Assembly: GCA_043766915.1 (NCBI GenBank)
Contig: JAYUHO010000069.1
Coordinates: forward strand, 1 to 17,117
From: JANNAT01 sp043766915
Lineage (GTDB): Bacteria > Pseudomonadota > Alphaproteobacteria > Rhodobacterales > Rhodobacteraceae
Length of the DNA stretch: 17,117 nt
Direction: 5' to 3'
The notes beneath the pieces are model-generated. The model saw nothing but the letters and a program-made list of their open reading frames with translations, searched no databases and was not told where the DNA came from. Every line of letters begins with the position of its first letter. The first letter of the stretch is position 1. Both the position numbers and the translations under genes were made by a program. Shown here piece by piece: positions 1-6,941 of the stretch.

Positions 1-1126
1 GGCGGCTGAGGCGCGCAAACAAGACACCCGCCGCGCCCACCTGCAAAGCTTCGTGGACCGCTTCAAGGCCAAAGCCTCCAAAGCCGCGCAGGCGCAGTCC
101 CGCGTCAAGATGCTGGAGAAGATGACCCTGATCACCCCGCCCGAAGAAGCGCGGCAGGTCGTGTTCACATTCCCCGAACCCGAAGAGCTTGCTCCGCCGA
201 TCATCAACATGGACGCCTGTGCCGTGGGCTATGGCGGGCCGCCGGTCCTGAAAAAGCTGAACCTGCGGATTGATCAGGATGACCGGATCGCCCTTCTGGG
301 CCGCAACGGGCAGGGCAAATCGACGCTGTCCAAGCTGCTGGCGGGCAAACTGCAAGCGTCAGACGGCAAGATCACAAGGTCCTCCAAGCTGCGCATCGGC
401 TATTTCGCGCAGCATCAGGTGGATGAGTTGCACATTGATGAAACCCCCTTGCAGCACATCATGCGCCTGCGTCCCGCCGAGGGGCAACCGCGACTGCGTG
501 CGCGGTTGGCTGGGTTTGGTCTGATGGCCGATCAGGCCGAAACCGTTGTGGGCCGCCTGTCGGGCGGGCAAAAGGCGCGGTTGTCGTTGCTGCTGGCCAC
601 CATTGATGCGCCGCATCTGCTGATTTTGGATGAACCGACCAACCATTTGGATATGGAAAGCCGCGAGGCGCTGGTTGAGGCGCTGACGCAATATTCGGGG
701 GCTGTTATTCTGGTCAGCCACGATATGCACTTGTTGGGGTTGGTGGCAGATCGGTTGTGGCTGGTCAAAGGCGGCGCGGTGACTCCTTACACCGAAGACT
801 TAGAGGCGTATCGCCGCCAGTTGCTGGCAGGCGATGACGATGCCAAACCCGTCGCAAAACCCGTTGAAAAGATGAAAAAGCTAAGTCAGGAAGACGTGAA
901 AAGCCTGCGCGCCGAGGTTAAAAAATCAGAGCTGATCCTTAGCAAGCTGAATGAAATGCGCGACCGTTTGGCCAAAAAACTGGCCGACCCAGAGCTGTAT
1001 GACGCGTCGCGCGTTGGCGAATTGGAAACCTGGAACAAGAAATACGCCGAGGTGATGAACGGGTTGGACCGCGCCGAGGCGCTGTGGCTGGCAAGCCAGG
1101 AAAAGCTGGAAGCGGCGGCGGCATAA
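1..1126 (+). CDS. ABC-F family ATPase, YheS-like (5' truncated)
   Basis: This is the C-terminal 374 residues of an ABC-F protein, a soluble twin-ABC ATPase of the ribosome-associated type. The reading frame is open from base 2 to the window edge, so the GTG at 53 is internal and the true start lies outside. The visible part begins in the inter-domain linker (RKQDTRRAHLQSFVDRFKAK, then QAQSRVKMLEKM), which resembles that of YheS. The complete second ABC domain follows: Walker A GRNGQGKST (visible residues about 100-108), signature LSGGQKARL, Walker B HLLILDEPTNHLD and the switch histidine in LVSHDMHLL. A charged, coiled-coil-like tail of about 80 residues (KKLSQEDVKSLRAEVKK onward) ends the protein, as in Uup- and YheS-type members. 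Family members are usually about 600 residues. ABC-F membership is certain; the subfamily is inferred from the linker. Confidence 0.95.
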   Translation, partial: AAEARKQDTRRAHLQSFVDRFKAKASKAAQAQSRVKMLEKMTLITPPEEARQVVFTFPEPEELAPPIINMDACAVGYGGPPVLKKLNLRIDQDDRIALLGRNGQGKSTLSKLLAGKLQASDGKITRSSKLRIGYFAQHQVDELHIDETPLQHIMRLRPAEGQPRLRARLAGFGLMADQAETVVGRLSGGQKARLSLLLATIDAPHLLILDEPTNHLDMESREALVEALTQYSGAVILVSHDMHLLGLVADRLWLVKGGAVTPYTEDLEAYRRQLLAGDDDAKPVAKPVEKMKKLSQEDVKSLRAEVKKSELILSKLNEMRDRLAKKLADPELYDASRVGELETWNKKYAEVMNGLDRAEALWLASQEKLEAAAA

Positions 1127-1215
1127 GGCTCACCAATGATTTTCGGCGCATGATTTTCAACGTTGTGCCAAGCAGTCCGTTTCGCCATGGTGGGTGCACC
1201 CGAAAGTAAGGTCCA

Positions 1216-1836
1216 ATGCCCGACAGTGCGTTTTTGATCACCGCCTTTGCAACGCTGTTTGTGGTGATTGATCCGCCCGGGCTGGTGCCCCTGTTCATTG
1301 CCCTGACCACCGGGATGGATGCCGGAAAACGCGCAGCCATGGCGCGGCGGGCCTGTATCATTGCCACTTTGCTGCTGCTGATGTTCGGATTGGCGGGGGA
1401 GACCGTGCTGGGGTTCATCGGCATCTCGATGCCGGCCTTCCGCATCGCGGGCGGGATTTTGCTGTTTCTGACAGCACTTGATATGCTTTTTGAACGCCGC
1501 ACCCAGCGCCGGGAGGGCCAACATGCCGACCCTGATCATGACCCGTCGGTGTTCCCCTTGGCAACGCCGCTGATTGCGGGGCCCGGAGCGATTGCCACGA
1601 TGATTTTGCTGGTCGGCCAATCCGGTCCCGGATGGGGTGGCACGGCGGCGGTGATGGGGTTGCTTCTGGTGATGATGCTGGCGACTTATTTGTTCTTGCT
1701 GGCCTCGCCGCCTTTGGAACGTCTGTTGGGCCGCACGGGCACCATCGTGATCACACGGCTGCTGGGCATGTTACTGGCGGCCCTGTCGGTGCAATTTGTC
1801 ATCGACGGCGTGCGCGGAACGGGGTTGATCGGATGA
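1216..1836 (+). CDS. MarC family integral membrane protein
   Basis: This 206-residue protein has about six hydrophobic segments (roughly residues 6-30, 44-66, 72-92, 112-134, 142-164 and 174-198). It carries two MarC/UPF0056 hallmarks: IDPPGLVPLF in the first segment and PLATPLIAGPGAIATMI in the fourth. The length is normal for the family. The loop between segments 3 and 4 is hydrophilic and rich in Asp, His and Arg. MarC was once linked to multiple antibiotic resistance, but the family's transport role is not established, so I assign none. The ATG at 1216 has an AAGGT ribosome-binding site at 1208-1212. The stop overlaps the start of the next gene by four bases (ATGA), which suggests co-translation with the protease. 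Confidence 0.93.
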   Translation: MPDSAFLITAFATLFVVIDPPGLVPLFIALTTGMDAGKRAAMARRACIIATLLLLMFGLAGETVLGFIGISMPAFRIAGGILLFLTALDMLFERRTQRREGQHADPDHDPSVFPLATPLIAGPGAIATMILLVGQSGPGWGGTAAVMGLLLVMMLATYLFLLASPPLERLLGRTGTIVITRLLGMLLAALSVQFVIDGVRGTGLIG

Positions 1837-2408
1837 ATGACGATGGCTATGCGCGGTTGATTTATCTGGGGATTTTGCTGGCGGCTGTTATCGGCTGGGG
1901 GATGGCGGAATACCGCGGCCGGATGGGTCAGGCGCTGCGGGTGGCTCTGGCATGGGGGATGATTTTCATCGGGCTGATGGCGGGGTATGGCCTGTGGACT
2001 GACGTGAAAAACAGCGCCAAGCCACATCAAACCATTGGAGACGCCGGTGAATTGGTGGTGCCGCGCAGCCCGGACGGGCATTATTACCTGACGCTGACGA
2101 TCAACGGCAAGGACATCATCTTTGTGGCCGATACCGGGGCCACCAATCTGGTGCTGACCCCCGACGATGCGGCGGCGGTTGGGATTAACGCCGCAGACCT
2201 GAAGTTCATGCATCAGGCCGAAACCGCCAATGGCACGGTTGATATCGCCCGCACGTCCCTGAACAGCGTGGTTCTGGGGCCATTCACTGACACCGATATC
2301 ACCGCGTGGGTAAACGGTGCGGCGATGGAGGAGTCGTTGCTGGGGATGGATTATCTGGGGATGTTCGACATTCAGATCGCCGAGGATCGCATGGTTTTGC
2401 GGCGGTAG
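1833..2408 (+). CDS. TIGR02281-type clan AA aspartic protease, membrane-anchored retropepsin-like
   Basis: This 191-residue protein has two hydrophobic segments at its N-terminus (about residues 9-24 and 36-55) and then a retropepsin-like domain. The catalytic motif is D100-T101-G102-A103 in FVADTGATNLVLTPDDA. The second half of the fold ends in LLGMDYLGMFDIQIAEDRMVL, which is typical of bacterial single-domain aspartic proteases. With one DTG motif per chain, the active enzyme should be a homodimer, as in retroviral proteases. The domain probably faces the periplasm. The frame is open further upstream, but the ATG at 1833 overlaps the marC stop as ATGA and gives a standard N-terminus, so I place the start there. 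Substrates are not known to me. It is probably co-transcribed with the MarC-family gene. Confidence 0.9.
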   Translation: MNDDGYARLIYLGILLAAVIGWGMAEYRGRMGQALRVALAWGMIFIGLMAGYGLWTDVKNSAKPHQTIGDAGELVVPRSPDGHYYLTLTINGKDIIFVADTGATNLVLTPDDAAAVGINAADLKFMHQAETANGTVDIARTSLNSVVLGPFTDTDITAWVNGAAMEESLLGMDYLGMFDIQIAEDRMVLRR

Positions 2409-2611
2409 ATTGATGTTTCTTTTGTTCGCTGGTTTGTTTCGTTAAGGCAGGCGGGGGTTTCACACCCCTGTCCCAGTCGTCAAGCGATTGGGCCTTCCCC
2501 AAGGAGGTATTTGAACCAAAGTGAAGGGCAAATTTTAATCAAATTGGATAGATCAATCTGGGATGCGTGATATTGAAAACATCACGAACGGATTTAGTGA
2601 GATGTATTCTA
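2409..2611. other. Gap between convergent genes, with AT-rich tail
   Basis: This 203-base gap separates the converging protease gene and pepA-holC operon. Its middle holds copy A of the two-copy intergenic repeat (2453-2527). The rest, about 2528-2611, is clearly more AT-rich than the surrounding genes and contains a weak inverted repeat, GTGAT/ATCAC. I see no gene or RNA in it. Confidence 0.6.
2453..2527 (+). repeat. Intergenic repeat element, copy A (two hairpins plus conserved tail)
   Basis: The element has three parts in order. The first is a G/C hairpin, GGGGT-TTCAC-ACCCC (2454-2468). The second is a hairpin, CCCAGTCG-TCAAG-CGATTGGG (2472-2492). The third is a tail, CCTTCCCC then AAGGAGGTATTTGAACCA and AAGTGAAGGG (2493-2527). 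The same three-part layout and nearly the same tail occur at 15582-15655 in the same orientation. It lies 45 bases after the protease stop, in a gap between converging genes, so it may act as a transcription terminator. From memory, similar elements are scattered between genes in Roseobacter-group genomes; I could not check this. Confidence 0.7.
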
Positions 2612-3067
2612 TCACTTTTCTGCCTTTTTCTCCCACTTGCCCCCCTCTTCTGACCAGTATTGCGCGGACATCCCCGCACCCGTCAATCGGGTCCACAAGC
2701 CGCGCGCCTTGGCGACGGCGGCCTCATCTGCGCCATCAAACACCGCCCAGACCCGCTCTAGTCCCAGCGCCTCATCGGGCACAGTGTCGGCGCCATCGAC
2801 CAGGACCAGCCCTTGGGCCACATTGCCAATTGCCCCGGTGCCCAGCAGGATCGGTTGATCGGCATCATGACCCCCGCCCGCCAGACCATGCGGCAGAAAG
2901 CCATCGTCCGGGCCTTGCCACAGCTGTGTATCCAGCCGATCCAGCGCGCCCTTATCGGTGCCGCGCACCATCACGTGCCAGCCTTGGCCAAGCGCGCGCG
3001 GCAAGATCATTGCCAGCGTTTGCACGGGCGTTGACCGGGTCAGATGATAGAACATCGCAGTTCCCAT
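2612..3067 (-). CDS. holC: DNA polymerase III subunit chi (HolC)
   Basis: This 151-residue protein is the chi subunit of the polymerase III clamp-loader assembly, which in E. coli links the replisome to single-strand binding protein. The N-terminus, MGTAMFYHLTRSTPVQTLAM, then LPRALGQGWHVMV, matches the family's opening. The middle has DGFLPHGLAGG and DADQPILL, and the end has LVLVDGA, ERVWAVFDGAD and a YWSEEGGKWEKKAEK tail. I chose the ATG at 3067. A TTG at 3100 would add eleven unsupported residues, and an AGGAA lies about 11 bases before the ATG. A later ATG (MFYHL, at 3055) is also possible. The gene follows pepA by 42 bases on the same strand, the arrangement seen in E. coli. Confidence 0.92.
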   Translation of the reverse strand: MGTAMFYHLTRSTPVQTLAMILPRALGQGWHVMVRGTDKGALDRLDTQLWQGPDDGFLPHGLAGGGHDADQPILLGTGAIGNVAQGLVLVDGADTVPDEALGLERVWAVFDGADEAAVAKARGLWTRLTGAGMSAQYWSEEGGKWEKKAEK

Positions 3068-3109
3068 CAGCGCACACGTTCCTGCACAGATGTGCAACAA
3101 GCCATCAGC

Positions 3110-4582
3110 CTACTTCCCCTCAAACAAATCGCGGATCATCCGGTTCAGCGCCATCACGCCCCAACCTGTCGCGCCCTTGGGGGCCAAAGTGCTGTCGGAT
3201 TTCAACAGCGCCGTGCCCGCGATATCCAGATGGCACCACGGCATATCGTCTTTGATGAACCGTTTCAGGAACTGTGCCGCCGTGATCGAGCCGCCATCAC
3301 GTCCGCAGGAATTGACCATATCGGCAACGCGGGATTTCAGCTTTTCGTCATAGGCAGGCCCCATTGGCATCCGCCATGCGCCTTCGCCTTCTGCTGCGGC
3401 GGCCTTTAAGAACGCGTTGCACAGTGCATCATCGTTGGAAAACACGCCGGTATTTTCATGTCCCAAGGCCACGATAATCGCGCCCGTCAGCGTTGCCAGA
3501 TTGATCACGCCGGTGGGTTTGAACCGCTCTTGGGCATACCAAAGCACGTCTGCCAGCACCAAACGGCCCTCGGCATCGGTGTTAATCACCTCGATGGTGT
3601 CGCCCTTCATGGACCTGACCACATCACCGGGGCGTTGCGCGCGTCCGTCGGGCATGTTTTCGACGATACCGACCAGCCCCACGACATTGGCCTTTGATTT
3701 GCGCAGGGCAAGCGTGCGCATCACCCCCGCCACCACGCCAGCGCCGCCCATGTCCATGGTCATGTCTTCCATGCCCCCGGCGGGCTTCATGGAAATGCCG
3801 CCGGTATCAAACACGACGCCCTTGCCGACCAAAGCAAACGGGGCCTCACCCTTGGGCCCGCCATGCCATTGCATGACCACCACTTTCGACGGGCTTTCCG
3901 AGCCTTGGCCGACGCCCAAGAGCGCGCGCATGCCCAGCTTTTCCAGCTGGTCCTCTTCCAGAATTTCCACATCCAGCCCCAGTTCCTGCATCGCGGCAAG
4001 GCGGGCGGCGAAATCATAGGTGGTCAGGATATTGGCCGGTTCATTGACCAGATCGCGGGTGAAAAACACGCCTTCGGCAACGGCGGCCATCGGGGCTGCG
4101 GCAGCGGCGACCGATTCCGGATGGGCCACGCTGAGTGTGACCGGGCCGATCACCTTGGCGGGGGCGGTTTTATGGGGGGCAAATTCATAGGCGCGCATCG
4201 CCAATCCAAACGAAATCTCGGCAGCCATTGGATGGGTTTCGGCATAAACCACCGCCCCTGCCACCCCCAACCCGCGCGCAATTGCGGCCCCTGCCTTGCG
4301 CGCATCGCAGATCGTAGATTTTCGTGGCAGGCGCACGAGTTGCACGGCTTCGGCGGCCAGCCCCGCGGGATAGGCCAGATCCATCGCCTCGCCCGTTTTC
4401 AACTTTGCAAAGGTGTCTGACGCCATCGCCCGGGCAAGAGCACCCCGCATCAGTTTGTTGACCAGTTTTGCCACAGGTGTGCCGGGGGCAGTGCCATCGA
4501 CCACCAGCACAATGCGGCCCGCGACATTGGGCAACGCGGCCAGATCGGGCGATTGAAACTGAAGTGCTAAGGGGTGGGACAT
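3110..4582 (-). CDS. pepA: Leucyl (cytosol) aminopeptidase, M17 family
   Basis: This 490-residue M17 metallo-aminopeptidase removes N-terminal residues from peptides in the cytoplasm and works as a hexamer with two metal ions per subunit. The variable N-terminal domain is residues 1 to about 165. The catalytic domain carries all the expected residues: K254 in LVGKGVVFDTGG, D259, K266 in ISMKP, D277 in TMDMGG, and D336, E338 and R340 in the NTDAEGRL signature. LATLTGA and GATGWGV further along are also typical. Length is normal. The ATG at 4582 has a GGAGAA ribosome-binding site. It heads a pepA-holC operon and is divergent from lptF, as in E. coli. In E. coli PepA also binds DNA, but nothing here shows that function. 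Confidence 0.97.
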   Translation of the reverse strand: MSHPLALQFQSPDLAALPNVAGRIVLVVDGTAPGTPVAKLVNKLMRGALARAMASDTFAKLKTGEAMDLAYPAGLAAEAVQLVRLPRKSTICDARKAGAAIARGLGVAGAVVYAETHPMAAEISFGLAMRAYEFAPHKTAPAKVIGPVTLSVAHPESVAAAAAPMAAVAEGVFFTRDLVNEPANILTTYDFAARLAAMQELGLDVEILEEDQLEKLGMRALLGVGQGSESPSKVVVMQWHGGPKGEAPFALVGKGVVFDTGGISMKPAGGMEDMTMDMGGAGVVAGVMRTLALRKSKANVVGLVGIVENMPDGRAQRPGDVVRSMKGDTIEVINTDAEGRLVLADVLWYAQERFKPTGVINLATLTGAIIVALGHENTGVFSNDDALCNAFLKAAAAEGEGAWRMPMGPAYDEKLKSRVADMVNSCGRDGGSITAAQFLKRFIKDDMPWCHLDIAGTALLKSDSTLAPKGATGWGVMALNRMIRDLFEGK

Positions 4583-4722
4583 GGTGTTCTCCGATTAATC
4601 CAGGCGTTTGCACGCAAGCTTTCGCGCAAGGCTAGCGAAGGGGCTGGTGAAAGGCCAGATACCAGTTTTCCCCAGACCATATATCGGCTAGCGTCGCGGC
4701 AGTTTTCAAGGACACCCGCCCT
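4583..4722. promoter_or_regulatory. Divergent promoter region between pepA and lptF
   Basis: This 140-base gap must hold the start signals for both the pepA-holC operon and the lptF-to-rsmA run. The translation signals are clear: GGAGAA at 4587-4592 on the minus strand for pepA, and AAGGA at 4708-4712 for lptF. A TATATC at 4680-4685 could be a -10 box toward lptF, but I see no good -35 box. GGCTAGCG occurs twice in direct orientation (4630-4637 and 4686-4693), each containing the palindrome GCTAGC. I cannot say whether it is an operator. Confidence 0.4.
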
Positions 4723-5847
4723 GTGGCAAGATTCGACCGCTATCTTTTATCGCAACTGCTGGCCCTGTTCGGGTTTTTCTCGCTAGTGCTGGTGGCGGTT
4801 TATTGGGTGAACCGCGCGGTGGGGCTGTTTGATCAATTGATCGGCGACGGCCAGTCGGCGGTGGTGTTTTTAGAGTTTTCCCTGCTGACATTGCCCAATG
4901 TGATCCGGCTGGTCTTGCCTATATCGGCCTTTGCAGCGGCGGTTTATGTGGCCAATCGGTTGACGCAGGAAAGTGAGTTGGTGGTGATGCAGGCCACCGG
5001 GTTTTCCGCGTTTCGACTGGCGCGTCCGGTGGTGTATTTCGGGCTGATCGTGGCGGCGATGATGATGCTGTTGATGCATGTGCTTGTGCCCGCCAGCCGC
5101 ACCGCGTTGGCCGATCGCAGCGCCGAGATTTCGCAAAACGTCACGGCGCGGTTTTTGAAGGACGGGCAGTTTTTGCATCCCGGCGACGGGATCACGCTTT
5201 ATATCCGTGAGATTGCGGCAACCGGAGAACTGCTGGACCTGTTTCTGGCCGATGACCGCAAAGCGGACCTGCGCACCACGTATACTGCGCGGCGGGCCTT
5301 GTTTGTGCGCACCGATACCGGGCCAAAGATGTTGATGTTTGACGGTATGGTGCAGGTGCTGACGACCAAGACGGAAAGCCTTTCGATCACCCGGTTTGGC
5401 GATTTCACCTATGATCTGTCAGGGTTAATAGAGGCGCAAACCCGCGGACCGCGCACATCGGATGAGGCATCGACGTTTGAATTGCTGACCGCCTCGGCTG
5501 CGCTGATGGCCGAGACCAAAAAGACCCGTGCTGCGTTGATTTTTGCAGCCCATGACCGCTTGGCGCAACCGTTTTTGGCGGCGGCGGCGGCGCTGATCGG
5601 ATTTGCGTCGTTGCTGTTGGGCGCGTTCAGCCGGTTTGGATTGTGGCGGCAGGTTTTGGTGGCGGTGGGATTGTTGATTGTGGTGCAGGCGATTGCCACG
5701 GTGGGCACAGGTTTGGGCAGTAATTCGGACGGTGGCTGGATTTGGGCCTATGCAGCCCCGGTTATCGGATTGGCGATTGGCACGTTCGAATTGTGGTGGT
5801 CACAGCGGCCCAAACGATTGCGGCGCGTCACGGCGGCCGTGGCATGA
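4723..5847 (+). CDS. lptF: LPS export ABC transporter permease LptF
   Basis: This 374-residue YjgP/YjgQ-family permease is one of the two membrane subunits of the LptB2FG complex, which pulls LPS out of the inner membrane. Three hydrophobic segments (about residues 10-30, 50-78 and 101-123) are followed by a periplasmic domain (about 125-280) and three more segments (about 283-303, 308-328 and 338-358), the standard LptF/G plan. The coupling-helix region TQESELVVMQATGFS (81-95) is characteristic. The start is a GTG at 4723 with AAGGA ten bases upstream. The F/G assignment rests on order (first of the pair) and on the N-terminus, MARFDRYLLSQLLALFGFF. The stop overlaps lptG as ATGA. Confidence 0.95.
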   Translation: MARFDRYLLSQLLALFGFFSLVLVAVYWVNRAVGLFDQLIGDGQSAVVFLEFSLLTLPNVIRLVLPISAFAAAVYVANRLTQESELVVMQATGFSAFRLARPVVYFGLIVAAMMMLLMHVLVPASRTALADRSAEISQNVTARFLKDGQFLHPGDGITLYIREIAATGELLDLFLADDRKADLRTTYTARRALFVRTDTGPKMLMFDGMVQVLTTKTESLSITRFGDFTYDLSGLIEAQTRGPRTSDEASTFELLTASAALMAETKKTRAALIFAAHDRLAQPFLAAAAALIGFASLLLGAFSRFGLWRQVLVAVGLLIVVQAIATVGTGLGSNSDGGWIWAYAAPVIGLAIGTFELWWSQRPKRLRRVTAAVA

Positions 5848-6941
5848 TCCTGACCCTTTACATCGCCAAGCGGTTCGTCAGCATGTTCGCCCGGGTGTTT
5901 GCGATATTCTTTGGCATCATGATGCTGATCGAAACCATTGATCAGCTGCGGAAATATTCAGGCACCACACTGGGCTTAGGTGACGCGGTCTATATGGCGT
6001 CGCTGTCAGTGCCTGCCAGTTTGTATCGGATATTGCCGCTGATCGTCATTCTGGCGTCGATCTCGCTGTTTCTGGGGCTGGCGCGGTCGTCGGAACTGGT
6101 GGTGGTGCGGGCGGCGGGGCGGTCGGGATTGCGGTTTTTGCTGGCTCCGCTGGGGGCGGCTCTGGTGATCGGCATGTTGGCCGTGGCGGTGTTCAACCCA
6201 TTGGTGGCGGCGACGTCGAAGAAGTATGATACGTTGTCGGCCATGTATGGGGGCACTGCCGGGGCGGTGATGTCGGTATCGGGAGATGGGTTGTGGATGC
6301 GTCAGGGCGACGCCGCAGGCCAATCTGTGATCAAGGCCGCGCGCGCGGACCCCGATGGCGTGGCCCTGCATGATGTAACCTTCCTGACCTTTTCGCCTGA
6401 TGGCACGCCTGCGCAACGGATCGAGGCGAAAGACGCCGTCTTGCGCCCGGGCCAATGGGTGCTTTCAGGGGTGAAACGCTGGAATTTGGCGTCGGGCAAT
6501 CCTGAACGTGATGCAACTGCCCTGCCTGATGGGCTGGTTCTGGCCACTGACCTTACCACCGACCGCATCCGCAACAGCTTTGGTGCGCCGTCCGCCGTGG
6601 CATTTTGGAACCTGCCCCGTTATATCGCCGATCTGGAACGGGCCGGCTTTTCCGCCCGCGCGCACCGGGTCTGGATGCAGATGGAACTGGCATTGCCACT
6701 GTTGTTGGCCTCGATGGTGCTGATCGCCGCCGGGTTCACCATGCGCCATGCGCGGTTTGGCAAAACCGGGTCGATGGTGCTGCTGGCGCTGTCGGGGGGA
6801 TTCCTGATCTTTTTCCTGCGCAACTTCGCGCAGGTGTTGGGCGAAAACGGCCAGATCCCCATTCTGATCGCGGCGTGGATTCCGCCTTTGGCGGCAATCA
6901 TGCTGGCCTTGGGGTTGTTATTGCATCTGGAGGATGGCTGA
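5844..6941 (+). CDS. lptG: LPS export ABC transporter permease LptG
   Basis: This 365-residue protein is the second YjgP/YjgQ-family permease of the LptB2FG transporter. Hydrophobic segments lie near residues 12-32, 50-80 and 98-122, and three more fill the last 90 residues (ALPLLLASMVLIAAGF, MVLLALSGGFLIFFL, ILIAAWIPPLAAIMLALG). The periplasmic domain lies between. The coupling-helix sequence is RSSELVVVRAAGRSG (81-95). The frame is open further upstream inside lptF, but the ATG at 5844 shares ATGA with the lptF stop and gives the family's usual N-terminus, MILTLYIAKRF. Its stop overlaps the lptD start by one base (TGATG), so the three Lpt genes should be translated together. Confidence 0.95.
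   Translation: MILTLYIAKRFVSMFARVFAIFFGIMMLIETIDQLRKYSGTTLGLGDAVYMASLSVPASLYRILPLIVILASISLFLGLARSSELVVVRAAGRSGLRFLLAPLGAALVIGMLAVAVFNPLVAATSKKYDTLSAMYGGTAGAVMSVSGDGLWMRQGDAAGQSVIKAARADPDGVALHDVTFLTFSPDGTPAQRIEAKDAVLRPGQWVLSGVKRWNLASGNPERDATALPDGLVLATDLTTDRIRNSFGAPSAVAFWNLPRYIADLERAGFSARAHRVWMQMELALPLLLASMVLIAAGFTMRHARFGKTGSMVLLALSGGFLIFFLRNFAQVLGENGQIPILIAAWIPPLAAIMLALGLLLHLEDG
6929..6934 (+). promoter_or_regulatory. Strong Shine-Dalgarno that fixes the lptD start
   Basis: GGAGGA lies six bases before the ATG at 6941, inside the last codons of lptG. It is among the best ribosome-binding sites in the window. It shows that lptD begins at 6941, although the frame is open for another 336 bases upstream. 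Confidence 0.8.

Noticed and set aside
1137..1201. Direct repeat ATGATTTTC (1137-1145 and 1151-1159) and palindrome GGGTGCACCC (1192-1201) before marC
   Set aside because: Short and likely chance; no promoter boxes at sensible distances.
1632..1832. Upstream extension of the aspartic protease inside marC
   Set aside because: Wholly within the marC coding region in another frame; the ATG at 1833 overlaps the marC stop as ATGA.
3863..4420. Open frame of 185 residues antisense to pepA
   Set aside because: Shadow of a GC-rich gene with strong M17 motifs; no independent support.
4630..4693. GGCTAGCG repeated 56 bases apart in the pepA-lptF gap
   Set aside because: Eight bases is too short to claim an operator without other copies; mentioned in the feature only.
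6605..6940. Upstream in-frame extension of lptD inside lptG
   Set aside because: It is not LptD-like. The ATG at 6941 has GGAGGA and starts a clean signal peptide.
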